A program made the position numbers and the translations under genes. 26,013 bases of DNA from an uncultured Bacteroides sp. (lineage in GTDB: Bacteria > Bacteroidota > Bacteroidia > Bacteroidales > Bacteroidaceae), in contig CAUEFX010000065.1 in NCBI GenBank assembly GCA_958477465.1, positions 1 to 26,013 of the forward strand, read 5' to 3'. Positions 9,331-18,300 of this stretch are shown here, in pieces. Numbering within the stretch: the stretch's first letter is position 1; each line of letters opens with the position of its first letter. The notes under the pieces were generated by a model. It worked only from the letters and a program-made list of their open reading frames with translations. It did not search any database and was not told where the DNA came from.

Positions 9331-9807
9331 ATGAAAACTATGGTTCATTTAGTCTATTGCGACAACACCGGAAAAAGCGGTGAACGGGTACTTGATAAAA
9401 TAATGAACAGTCAGAAAACAATGATTGTTCGGGGTGCAGCAGGCAGAAAAATCCCGCATAGCAGAGTCTTTGAAGGGGAAGTTTTGTACTTTATGGAGAA
9501 AGGTACAGCACAAATATCCGCAAAAGCAACTGTCAAAAGTGTTCAGAACTTTGTAAAGCTCTCGGATGAGCAGATTACAAAAACATTTGAAGATAATCAG
9601 GAAAAACTAACACTCACGCCGAAACAGCAGGAACGTTGGCATAAGAAGTGTCTCTGTCTTGTGGAGTTTTGCGATGTAAAAGCAATAGTTCCTCCTTTAG
9701 CTTTCGATCATCAGGGCAACATGGACGATTGGCTGATTATTGAAAAAATCGAAGATGTGGTTGTCGGTACAAGCATCTCATATAATTATGAGAAATCGAG
9801 ATTTTAG
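9331..9807 (+). CDS. Hypothetical protein, possibly PUA-like (ASCH/EVE-type)
   Basis: A 158-residue soluble protein with no signal or membrane segment. Residues about 18-70 (ILxxQKTMIVRGAAGRK style start, then GEVLYFMEKGTAQISAKATVKSV) recall the strand pattern of PUA-fold ASCH or EVE domains, which bind modified bases or RNA. The C-terminal part has CLCLVEFCDVKAIVPPLAF. This assignment rests on pattern only and is uncertain. The gene is intact, stands alone on the plus strand, and ends 17 bases before a good terminator. It sits between two truncated genes, so it may be the survivor of a small accessory locus. ATG at 9331 is the natural start. Confidence 0.6.
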   Translation: MKTMVHLVYCDNTGKSGERVLDKIMNSQKTMIVRGAAGRKIPHSRVFEGEVLYFMEKGTAQISAKATVKSVQNFVKLSDEQITKTFEDNQEKLTLTPKQQERWHKKCLCLVEFCDVKAIVPPLAFDHQGNMDDWLIIEKIEDVVVGTSISYNYEKSRF

Positions 9808-9824
9808 ACATAATCTAAGCCATT

Positions 9825-9848
9825 GGAGCAGATATCCGCATCTGCTCC
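9825..9848 (+). terminator. Hairpin terminator after the 158-aa gene
   Basis: A 9-bp stem (GGAGCAGAT with ATCTGCTCC) with a 6-base loop, 17 bases past the stop codon. No long T tract follows, so it could also be an RNA 3'-end stabiliser. Confidence 0.5.
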
Positions 9849-9989
9849 CCCGGCTCAGCCCTCACCCGTTTTAACCTGTTCTATTTTTACCCAACATCCT
9901 TCTGAAAGGGAAATAAAAAACACCCATAGCTCAATATTAATACACGGTTCTTTCATGTAGACTTGCAGGGGCAGGGGCTTCACATGTAC

Positions 9990-10475
9990 TCAAACCAAGT
10001 GAAAGGAGTGCTCTACAAAATGGTGTACCAAATACGATAAGATTATAAATGAGATAGATCGGTTCGCAAGAGCCTTAACCGGAACTGTCCATTGGCGGAA
10101 CATATTATCGGCTTTCAGTATTAAAGAATCATTAAGATATACATCAGCGTAAGTATCAAGTCCCTTGAATACCAAACTGATATGATTCTCTTGATAAATG
10201 TCAGCCGACGGCCTAAACACAGTTTCGTAAATCCAGTCTTCCTTGTCAACCCATTGCACGCTCCTTTCATTTTGTCCGAAGAAGGGATCTTCAATGATGT
10301 TCTCACGCATAAGGTCTGTATGAACTTCACCGGGCACTTTCGCTTCATGCCAATTCCCCTGACGCGCCTGACGGAATTTCCATCCTTCATTAATCTCCTG
10401 TCTGGTTATCCCTGCCTGAATAGGCAAAACGGAAGGCAAACCCAGCAAAACGGTTGCCAATACCTTATTTTTCAT
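9990..10475 (-). pseudogene. 5' stub of a GH2 beta-mannosidase
   Basis: From ATG at 10475 the protein has a signal sequence (to about residue 22, LPIQAG) and the N-terminal jelly-roll domain of GH2 beta-mannosidases: INEGWKFRQA, then VPGEVHTDLM, NERSVQWVDKEDWIYE, and FKGLDTYADVYLND. Such enzymes have about 850 residues and remove terminal beta-mannose; here family-like sequence stops at WTVPVKALA, about residue 138, and 24 unrelated residues follow to the stop. Both catalytic glutamates and the TIM barrel are missing, so it cannot be active. The break coincides with the 38-bp repeat at 10027-10064. Its start overlaps the esterase stop (10465) by 11 bases, showing that the intact gene was translationally coupled to the esterase. 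Confidence 0.85.
10027..10064 (+). repeat. Left copy of the 38-bp direct repeat bracketing the PUL
   Basis: This segment (starting ACCAAATACGATAAGATTAT, ending ATAGATCGGTT) matches 25903-25940 at 33 of 38 positions without gaps, in the same orientation. Its right border is the point where the GH2 beta-mannosidase coding sequence stops resembling its family. Confidence 0.7.
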
Positions 10476-11277
10476 TGCCAAGTATTTTTTTTATATAATG
10501 TTTTAATATGTGGTGAGCGGGTACTGCCATATCGCCATGATTATACCCACCGAGTTCGTAAATAAATGTGTTATTGTTCCCGACAAGGTTCATCATTCTC
10601 CACATATAGGCATTTTCCTCATATCTACCATACAACTCCTGCTCACGGTCACCGGTGATGATAATGTACGGCGGGGCATCCGGTCTTACATGAAACAGAG
10701 GTGCCAAACGATCTACGCTTGGCTGCAACTCTCCTATCCCCTGCCTTTTGCGATGTGCAAAATGCGTAATTACCTGTCCGCTATATGGCACCAGTCCGGC
10801 TATCGAATCAGCATCGATGCCATAACGGCTGAGCCATTGTTTGTCCAGCCCAATCATGCTTGTAAGATAGCCACCGGCAGAGTGTCCGGCCACAAATATC
10901 TTCTTATCAGACCCGTTAAATTCCTTGATGTGCTCAAAAGTCCATGCCACAGCCGCAGCGGCATCATCAATACAATCTTCAATCTCCACATGGGGCAATA
11001 ACCGATAATTCGGGGCGACAATAACCATATCACCCGTCTTCAGTTGTTCCGGCAAAAACTTCTCACCACCAGTCAAACCACCTCCATGAAACCATACGAC
11101 GACCGGCAAATCACTCCCTTTTTCCGGATAATAAACATCAAGTTTACATCTTTCACGGGAATATTCATCCTTGTTCCGAGAATAAAGAATGTCTGTTTTA
11201 GTACGACATCTGTCCCCGGCATAACCATAAAAGGGGACAATCGAAAGAAATAATAATAAGATATACTTCATACCCAT
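10465..11277 (-). CDS. Secreted alpha/beta-hydrolase, probable carbohydrate esterase
   Basis: A 270-residue protein with a signal sequence (residues 1-20, ending YGYA). It shows the oxyanion motif HGGG (64-67), the nucleophile elbow GHSAGG with Ser133, and candidate triad partners Asp210 (ITGD) and His247 (YNHGDM). This is the layout of the esterase/lipase 'BD-FAE-like' group. Placed between a regulator and a beta-mannosidase stub beside a mannan-type locus, deacetylation of acetylated mannan or its oligosaccharides is a reasonable inference, but substrate cannot be read from the sequence. It could be cotranscribed from the AraC gene, though a promoter box at 11407-11414 suggests its own start. 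In-frame ATGs occur at 11277 and 11271. Confidence 0.82.
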   Translation of the reverse strand: MGMKYILLLFLSIVPFYGYAGDRCRTKTDILYSRNKDEYSRERCKLDVYYPEKGSDLPVVVWFHGGGLTGGEKFLPEQLKTGDMVIVAPNYRLLPHVEIEDCIDDAAAAVAWTFEHIKEFNGSDKKIFVAGHSAGGYLTSMIGLDKQWLSRYGIDADSIAGLVPYSGQVITHFAHRKRQGIGELQPSVDRLAPLFHVRPDAPPYIIITGDREQELYGRYEENAYMWRMMNLVGNNNTFIYELGGYNHGDMAVPAHHILKHYIKKILGNEK

Positions 11278-11406
11278 TTAACTACATTAAACAATTAAAC
11301 TACATATACGATATTAATTTAAACGATACTTCCGGACAATCCATACGTTTGGCAAATTGGTTCCGGTTGCGCTTCACGGACAATTGTTACGATTTTTGTA
11401 TCCCTG

Positions 11407-11414
11407 CAAAATTA
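11407..11414 (-). promoter_or_regulatory. -7 box upstream of the esterase gene
   Basis: The minus strand reads TAATTTTG (TAnnTTTG), about 130 bases before the esterase ATG, within the 212-base gap after the AraC gene. The same octamer precedes the AraC gene. The long leader it implies makes it less certain. Confidence 0.35.
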
Positions 11415-11489
11415 ACACATATAAATAAGAACGCGTTAGCTTTTTCGGGTAAATGATAATGATTTTTTGAGACAGCCTCTTTTATGCCG

Positions 11490-12356
11490 CTAATACTTTA
11501 TAAGAATCTGCTGAAGTTTCGAACGGTATTCACTCGGAGTGGATCCCTTGATTTTCTTGAATATTCTTATGAAGTTCGATAAATTGTTGAATCCACACAA
11601 ATAACAAATTTCATTTATCGAATGAGTCGTATCTATCAGCATCCGGGATGCTTTACCAATTCTCACACTGTTGAGATAATCTATGAACGAATGCCCTGTT
11701 TTCTTCTTAAAAAAATGGCTGAACGCTGATTCAGACATACTCACAAGCTTAGACACATCTGCAAGTTTTATCGGCTCTTCGTAATTGTTGTCTATAAAAT
11801 CGCATACCTTGGTTATTCTACGACTTTTGAAAGCTGTCAGTATTTCATTTGGATCATAATAGCTACTCACGAGAATCTCCTTATTAGCAATAGAAAGATC
11901 ATATAAGATTGACAAGAAATCAAGAACGGCATGAAATCCCTGCAAACGGGTTAACCGCAATATCTTATCAGCAATCAAGACTTTCGTGTCATTGGAAAAT
12001 GTGAGTCCTCGTCGTGATTCTATCAATAATTGCCGAATAGATGCAAACATCCTTTTGTTTAAAATCGGGAAGTTCAACAAATCTTCCGAGAATTGAATTG
12101 TGACGACATGATTACCATCCGGTCGGGTTCCTTTCCAAGCATGGGGAATATTGGGGCCAATCATTACCAAGTCCGGACTTGAAAAAACTTCATCACTATC
12201 CCCGATGACCCTCGTACCTTCATCGTTAAGGACAAGGTTAATCTCATAGTCTGAATGATAGTGAACCGGATAGTCAAATTTAGCATTAGGATGATCCAAC
12301 ACAATGAACAAGTCATCATCCGCAAGCGGAGTTATCTCTTTTCGAAAGTCTTTCAT
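11490..12356 (-). CDS. AraC-family transcriptional regulator of the PUL
   Basis: 288 residues from ATG at 12356. The N-terminal half is a cupin-like sensor (FDYPVHYHSDYEINLVL near residues 20-36, then GPNIPHAW). The C-terminal 100 residues are a double helix-turn-helix AraC domain (IKLADVSKLVSMSESAFSHFF, then INEICYLCGFNNLSNFIRIF and TPSEYR). The open frame extends upstream to 12458, but the promoter box at 12384-12391 lies inside that extension and the extra 34 residues resemble nothing in the family, so I use the internal start. It is divergent from the symporter gene, the usual placement for a cis regulator. Many Bacteroides mannan loci use hybrid two-component systems; here the likely sensor is cytoplasmic and would read an imported sugar. 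Confidence 0.9.
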   Translation of the reverse strand: MKDFRKEITPLADDDLFIVLDHPNAKFDYPVHYHSDYEINLVLNDEGTRVIGDSDEVFSSPDLVMIGPNIPHAWKGTRPDGNHVVTIQFSEDLLNFPILNKRMFASIRQLLIESRRGLTFSNDTKVLIADKILRLTRLQGFHAVLDFLSILYDLSIANKEILVSSYYDPNEILTAFKSRRITKVCDFIDNNYEEPIKLADVSKLVSMSESAFSHFFKKKTGHSFIDYLNSVRIGKASRMLIDTTHSINEICYLCGFNNLSNFIRIFKKIKGSTPSEYRSKLQQILIKY

Positions 12357-12383
12357 AACTGTAACAAAGAAATTAATGTGACA

Positions 12384-12391
12384 CAAAATTA
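12384..12391 (-). promoter_or_regulatory. -7 box of the AraC gene
   Basis: The minus strand reads TAATTTTG (TAnnTTTG) 27 bases before the chosen ATG. It supports a start at 12356 rather than at the upstream in-frame codon. Confidence 0.5.
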
Positions 12392-12476
12392 ACAATTCAT
12401 TTTTATTATAAAATGAATATTCAAAATAATATAACCAATCAGCAAAAAAATGCTTCATCTGTTTCTTAATAGATGT

Positions 12477-12484
12477 TAGTTTTG
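12477..12484 (+). promoter_or_regulatory. -7 box of the symporter-GH130 transcript
   Basis: TAGTTTTG matches TAnnTTTG 29 bases before the symporter ATG. About 15-20 bases upstream is TGTTTC, a poor -33 element, as expected for an activator-dependent promoter. The divergent AraC promoter lies about 90 bases away, so the AraC operator should fall between 12392 and 12476. Confidence 0.5.
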
Positions 12485-12513
12485 CAGCAGAAATAACTAA
12501 ATCATTTTATACC

Positions 12514-14091
12514 ATGGAACAATTTCATATAAGCATCTTAGATTTAACCGTAATCGGCGCATATCTCCTATTTATAATATGGTGGGGACTCAAGAATGGG
12601 AAAAGCGACGATTCACAATCTTATTTCTTAGCCGGCCGCTCCATGCCCTGGTGGGTTGTGGGACTTTCGCTCTTTGCGGCAAGTATTTCAAGCACAACAC
12701 TTATCGGGCAGTCCGGAGACGCCTATCACACCGGATTGGCTGTATTCAACTACAACCTTACCGGCATAGTGGTGATGGTATTCTTTGCCGTCTGCATATT
12801 ACCTCTTTATCTCAAATCTAAAATTTTCACAATTCCTGAGTTTTTAGAAAAGAGATTCGACAAGCGTTCACGCTACTATTTCTCTGCAATCTGTATAATC
12901 GGGAACATTTTCCTTGATGCAGCCGGTGCCTTGTATGCAGCAGCTCTCATTATCAAGCTGATAATGCCTGAAGTTGATTTGCATTTGATTATAATCATCT
13001 TTGCCGTCATAGCTGCCTCCTATACCATTCCGGGCGGATTGTCTTCGGCCATTAACGCAGAAATAATCCAAGCTGCCATTCTTATTTTGGGTTCCATCAT
13101 GCTGACCGTGTTGTGTTTTATGCAAGGTGGAGAATATTTCGCCAATCTATTCGCAAGCGGAGACTTGTCCTTGAAACTAATACGCCCGTTGACAGACAAT
13201 GCCACTCCTTGGTTAGGCCTGATCGTAGGTATGCCTATAACCGGTCTGTATTTTTGGGCGAACAATCAGACGCTTGTGCAACGTGTACTGAGTGCAAAAA
13301 GCATAGAAGAAGGTCGTAAGGGAGTGATTTTTACGGGATTCCTCACCATGCTAACATTAATAATAATAGCTATCCCCGGAGTGATAGCACGCAATCTTTT
13401 CCCCGGACTGGAAAAGCCGGACATGGTTTATCCCAATATGGTATTGAACCTTATGCCGGTAGGACTGCTTGGAGTGATGCTCGCCGCATTATTGTCGGCA
13501 TTGACATCAACACTGTCAGCAATCCTTAATTCCACATCGACACTTTTCACCATAGACTTTTACGCACAATTCAACAAAAAGGCCTCCTCCAAAAAGTTGG
13601 TGATTGTAGGCAAGATTGCCTCCTGTGTGATAATAATCCTGGCCGCACTTTGGGCTCCGTTTATCGGATATTTCGGCTCTCTTTTGAAATATTATCAGGA
13701 GATGCTCTCTTATATAGCACCTCCGATTGTTGCCGCATTCCTACTTGGCATTTTCACAAAACGCACCAATGCCAACGGAACTTTTGCCGGATTAGTTGTA
13801 GGTCTTGTGGTTGCCGTTGTTCTTCTTTTCTGCAAAAACCAGATATTCGGAGAGTTACATTTCCTGTACATCGTTCCCATACTGTTTATGCTTAGCCTCA
13901 TGGTTATGTGGTGTATCAGTCTTTTAGGCTCACGACCTGCAAAGGAAAAGCTGGCAACGACAACATTCCGGTATAACGACTTTAAATCGGAAGTAATCTC
14001 AGCATATCACTCCAACTGGCTGTCAAGTTATCTTTTTTGGGCTATAATCCTGCTGATACTAAGCGGATTTGTATGGATACTGTTCAGCTAA
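12514..14091 (+). CDS. Sodium:solute symporter (SSS/SLC5 family), probable sugar importer
   Basis: 525 residues with 13-14 predicted membrane segments and the family marks YFLAGRSMPWW (about 37-47), SLFAASISSTT (about 52-62, sodium-site helix), IPEFLEKRF, IPGGLSSAINAEIIQ and WANNQTLVQRVLSAKS. Clan members import sugars, amino acids or sialic acid with sodium. In B. fragilis a sodium/sugar symporter lies in the mannobiose operon with a GH26 mannanase and a GH130 phosphorylase (established knowledge), so import of mannobiose or small manno-oligosaccharides across the inner membrane is the best guess. The GH130 gene follows after 40 bases, probably in one transcript. Confidence 0.9.
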   Translation: MEQFHISILDLTVIGAYLLFIIWWGLKNGKSDDSQSYFLAGRSMPWWVVGLSLFAASISSTTLIGQSGDAYHTGLAVFNYNLTGIVVMVFFAVCILPLYLKSKIFTIPEFLEKRFDKRSRYYFSAICIIGNIFLDAAGALYAAALIIKLIMPEVDLHLIIIIFAVIAASYTIPGGLSSAINAEIIQAAILILGSIMLTVLCFMQGGEYFANLFASGDLSLKLIRPLTDNATPWLGLIVGMPITGLYFWANNQTLVQRVLSAKSIEEGRKGVIFTGFLTMLTLIIIAIPGVIARNLFPGLEKPDMVYPNMVLNLMPVGLLGVMLAALLSALTSTLSAILNSTSTLFTIDFYAQFNKKASSKKLVIVGKIASCVIIILAALWAPFIGYFGSLLKYYQEMLSYIAPPIVAAFLLGIFTKRTNANGTFAGLVVGLVVAVVLLFCKNQIFGELHFLYIVPILFMLSLMVMWCISLLGSRPAKEKLATTTFRYNDFKSEVISAYHSNWLSSYLFWAIILLILSGFVWILFS

Positions 14092-14131
14092 ATGAAATAT
14101 CTAATTCAATTTCTAAAATTCACACATCATC

Positions 14132-15199
14132 ATGAAACTGAAAAAACATGAGAACAACCCTATTCTATCTCCTTGCAAGAGTAACGAATGGGAATCCCTG
14201 GTGACATGTAATCCGGGGGTAGTATATGATAACGGCGTATACTACATGCTGTACCGGGCCGCCGGTAATGACAAAGAGCATATCATACGCTTTGGTTTGG
14301 CAACAAGCACGGATGGCTTCAACTTTAAGCGCATGTCATCGAAACCCGTGTTTGGTCCCAGTGTCGACGGACCGGACTCCGGATGCGTGGAGGATCCCCG
14401 AATCATCAAGTTCGGTAAAAACTTTTTTATCACTTATGCCTATCGGCCTTTCCCCCCGGGACAATATTGGAAGATGGCTCACGATGTGGTTAACACCCCT
14501 GACTGCGATGAGTTTATGCCTAAAGCAATCCGAGAAAATCTTGGCAACACAGGACTTGCCGTGACACAGGATTTCTATTCCTATCGTCGGCTTGGACGAA
14601 TAACATCATCCGTTCTTGACGATAGAGACGTCATCATATTCCCTGAAAAAGTGAACGGAAAGTATGCTCTCCTTCACAGGCCCAAACAGTTTATAGGAGC
14701 AAAATACGGAACGAATTATCCTGCAATATGGATAAAGTATTCAGAAGACCTTCTTAATTGGGAATCAAAAGAAAGCCACCTGTTGCTTACCGGTATCGAA
14801 GGAACATGGGAGGAAAAAATAGGTGGAAGTACCCCACCCCTTCTTACCGAGCGTGGCTGGCTTACGCTATATCATGGTGTTGAGCATGGGGGACTTGGAC
14901 ATTACAGAGTCGGAGCCATGCTTCTCGACAAGGATGATCCCCTCAAAATCATAGGTAGAACCACTGAACCGATACTTGAGCCGGAAGAGGAACATGAATT
15001 GACAGGTTATTACAACGGTTGTGTCTTCCCCACCGGCAACGTTATTGTTGACGGTAAACTTCTTGTATACTATGGGTGTGCAGACAAGCATATCGGTTTA
15101 GCAAGCTGCACTCTCAATGAGTTGCTTGACCATCTGGAATCTGAAGAGTGCCGAAAAGCAGGATTAAAGAGCATGACCAATGTAGTGGTCCGTGGTTAA
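14132..15199 (+). CDS. GH130 beta-mannoside phosphorylase
   Basis: 355 residues, no signal sequence, hence cytoplasmic. GH130 enzymes phosphorolyse beta-mannosides to mannose-1-phosphate. The five-bladed propeller motifs are clear: NPILSP (9-14), CNPGVVYDNGVYYMLYRA (26-43), catalytic Asp88 in CVEDPRI, DDRDVIIFPEK and LLHRP (phosphate-binding Arg/His), GSTPPLLTERGWLTLYHG, YNGCVFPTG and VYYGCADKHIGLA. Between the YAYRPF strand and TGLAVTQDF there is a stretch of about 40 residues that I read as an insertion, larger than in typical members near 320 residues. The substrate may be a beta-1,4-manno-oligosaccharide or mannosyl-GlcNAc; no cellobiose 2-epimerase, the partner of mannosylglucose phosphorylase, is encoded here. 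It is the second gene of the symporter transcript. Confidence 0.93.
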   Translation: MKLKKHENNPILSPCKSNEWESLVTCNPGVVYDNGVYYMLYRAAGNDKEHIIRFGLATSTDGFNFKRMSSKPVFGPSVDGPDSGCVEDPRIIKFGKNFFITYAYRPFPPGQYWKMAHDVVNTPDCDEFMPKAIRENLGNTGLAVTQDFYSYRRLGRITSSVLDDRDVIIFPEKVNGKYALLHRPKQFIGAKYGTNYPAIWIKYSEDLLNWESKESHLLLTGIEGTWEEKIGGSTPPLLTERGWLTLYHGVEHGGLGHYRVGAMLLDKDDPLKIIGRTTEPILEPEEEHELTGYYNGCVFPTGNVIVDGKLLVYYGCADKHIGLASCTLNELLDHLESEECRKAGLKSMTNVVVRG

Positions 15200-15287
15200 C
15201 ATTTATCAAAACCAATCTTTTAATATACAATTCAAAAAAGTATAATTATATAGCTTAAATTAGCAGAAATCACTTACTGCCTCTTAG

Positions 15288-15295
15288 TATCTTTG
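15288..15295 (+). promoter_or_regulatory. -7 box upstream of susC
   Basis: TATCTTTG (TAnnTTTG) lies 68-75 bases before the SusC ATG, in the 163-base gap after GH130. It suggests that the SusC-to-GH26 genes form a separate transcript from the symporter pair, with a leader of about 60 bases. Confidence 0.5.
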
Positions 15296-15362
15296 CACTT
15301 GAAATATTGCAATATTACAGTGAAAGTATTTTATCAAAAAAATTCTAAAACCTACTATTATC

Positions 15363-18300
15363 ATGAAACAAGGTAAAAGAGCCTTCGGCTTCATACATCC
15401 GCTGATAGTACTTTGTTTGCTATTAAGCGGTACACTGACAGGGTTCGCTCAATCTCCAGGTTCGATAGACGTTACCGGTGTGGTTGTAGATGAAAGCAAT
15501 GAGCCTTTAATAGGCGTCTCTATTAGAGTGGATGGTACCAGTAATGGCACCATAACAAATATTGATGGTGAATATAGCATCAAAGGTATTTCAAAAAATG
15601 CAGTTCTGATATTCACCTATGTAGGCATGAATCCTCTAAAAGAATCCGTAAATGGTAGAACCAAAATCAATGTCAGACTTTCATCAAATGCTCAGATGCT
15701 TGATGAAGTTGTAGCGATCGGTTACGGTTCTGTCAAAAAAAGCGACTTGACTGGTTCTGTGGCATCGGTAAAACCGGAAGCAATTACCACAACACCGACT
15801 AACTCGGTTGAAGGATTGCTTCAGGGACGTGCAGCGGGTCTGTCTGTCAATAATTCGTCTCAAGATCCGGGAGCGAGTTCTACCGTCCGAATAAGAGGTG
15901 CAAGTTCTCTTAACGGCTCCAATTCACCACTTATCGTTGTTGACGGATTCCCGTTGGGAGATGCCGGAGATTTGAAACAAGTAAATCCGGCTGATATTGT
16001 CGGTATTGAAATCCTCAAAGATGCATCTGCATCTGCAATCTATGGATCCCGTGGTGCCAACGGTGTTATAATGATAACAACAAAGAAAGCGAAGGAAGGA
16101 AAGACAATCGTGAATATACGCCAACAAACCACAGTGTCTCAAAAATCCACGAAACTTGATTTGTGGAGAGATCCGGTGCTTATGGCAGCTTTAAGCAACG
16201 AAGGCCGTATAAATGGGGGGCTCGACCCTCTTTATGTCGGGAAAGTCAACTCTACCGGTATTTATTATCCCTCCATCGAGGAACTTATGACGACATGGGA
16301 TATCAATACCCGCTGGGATGAACTCACTCTCAGAGACCTTCCTGTATCCAATAATACCACTGTGTCAGTACAAAGTTCAAACGACAAGACTAACTTTTCG
16401 TTAAGTGCCAACTACTACACGGATCAAGGTCTGTTCATCAAAGACGACTATAAGAAATACGGTTACAATCTTAATGTCGAGCATCAGCTTTTCGACAATT
16501 TCAAAATCAGAGTCATGAATATTCTGAGCCGAAATGTCCGCGACAACAACGGAGGACTTTCTTATTGGAGAAATCCTATTTTCCCGGTATATGACGAAAA
16601 TGGAGATTATTACCTCACCAATTCCAGTGATTTCGATCATCCTATCGCCATCTCAGACCACCGTAAGCAACAGTCGAAGGGCATCGATATTATTTCATCC
16701 GGAGCACTTGACTGGCAGATTATCCCTCAACTGAAACTGACCACCCAGCTTAACTATAAGTATGGCAGTTCGATAAGTGACAAGTATTATCCCAAGAAAT
16801 ACACAGAAGCAGGAGAATTCAGCAACGGACAGGCACAAATTGACAACTGGCAGGGGCAGAATCTCGTTTCTGAAACGTTCGCCAACTACTCTCAGGATTT
16901 CGGGAAGCACTCTCTAAGTACAATGGCAGGTTTCTCTTATGAGACATATACAGAACGTAGTTCCGGTCTCACCGCACGCAATTTTGTGAACGAAGCCCTC
17001 GGCAATGAAAATATGGGTGCCGGTAATCCGGAACAGAACAGTTTGTCTAATAGCAAACTTGACACCAAGCTCATCTCGTATATGGGTAGATTAAACTACA
17101 CATACAATAATAAATATCTTGCAACCGTGACATTCCGTACCGATGGTTCCTCCAAATTCGGCAAAAACAACAAATGGGCCTATTTCCCCTCAGGTGCGTT
17201 GAGTTGGAAAGCCCACAATGAGGACTTCATCAGTAATCTCGGCATATTTGACGAATTGAAATTCCGTATCAGCTACGGTATATCCGGTAATCAAGGTATC
17301 GCTGCCTATCAAACGTTGAGCCGGTATGGAACAGAAAAATACTATAATAACGGGAATTGGGTTACCACTATCGGTCCCGGATATGTTTCCGGTTGGACCG
17401 GACAAGGCGGCATCAACCGCGTATGGAGCGGGATTCCTAATCCCGACTTGAAATGGGAATCGACTCAACAATTTGACTTTGGTGTAGACATGGGCTTCTT
17501 CAACAATCGCCTGCGCATCGGATTCGATACCTACATCAAAAAGACAAAAGACCTTCTTCGCCAGCGCAATCTTGCTCCGTCGTCCGGTTATGACAAGATG
17601 TGGGTAAATGACGGAAACATCGAAAACCGCGGTGTCGAATTAACAATTGACGCCAATATCTTGAATACAAAGGATTGGACATTAAGCGGAACACTTATTA
17701 TGTCTCACAATAAGAATAAAATTACAAACCTTGGAAACACATTGGAATCCGGCCTTATCGAAGATCCGATGACAGGAATGCAGTTTGAATATTCCGGCAA
17801 TAATTATGAACAATACCGTGATTACATCAATATTCTTGCCATAGGACAGCCGATGAATGTATTTTATGGCTATCGGGTAGATGGAATCGTACAAACTCTT
17901 GACGAAGGTATCCGCGCCGGTCTTGATGGCGATTACGCACAACCCGGAGAATTCAAATATGTGGATCTCGATGAAGACGGTTCAATAACGGAAGCAGACA
18001 AGACTATAATCGGTGACCCGAACCCGGATTTGACAATGAGTTTGCAGCTCAATCTCGGTTGGCGCAATTGGGATCTCGGAGTATTTTTCAATGGTGAGTT
18101 TGGTAAAGACATATTCAATACGAAAGCCTTCGGCGAGCCGAGCAATTCTCCTCTCCGCTGGACAAAGGATAATCCCACTAACAAGTATCCAAGCCTTCGC
18201 GATGGTCGCCAGTCAATGGTATCCGACTGGTGGATTGAAGACGGTTCTTTCTTGAGAATCCAAACGCTCACATTAGGCTATACATTCAAGTTTAAAAAGC

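Noticed and set aside
12357..12458. N-terminal 34-residue extension of the AraC regulator
   Set aside because: It overlaps the best promoter box of the gene and has no counterpart in typical AraC proteins.
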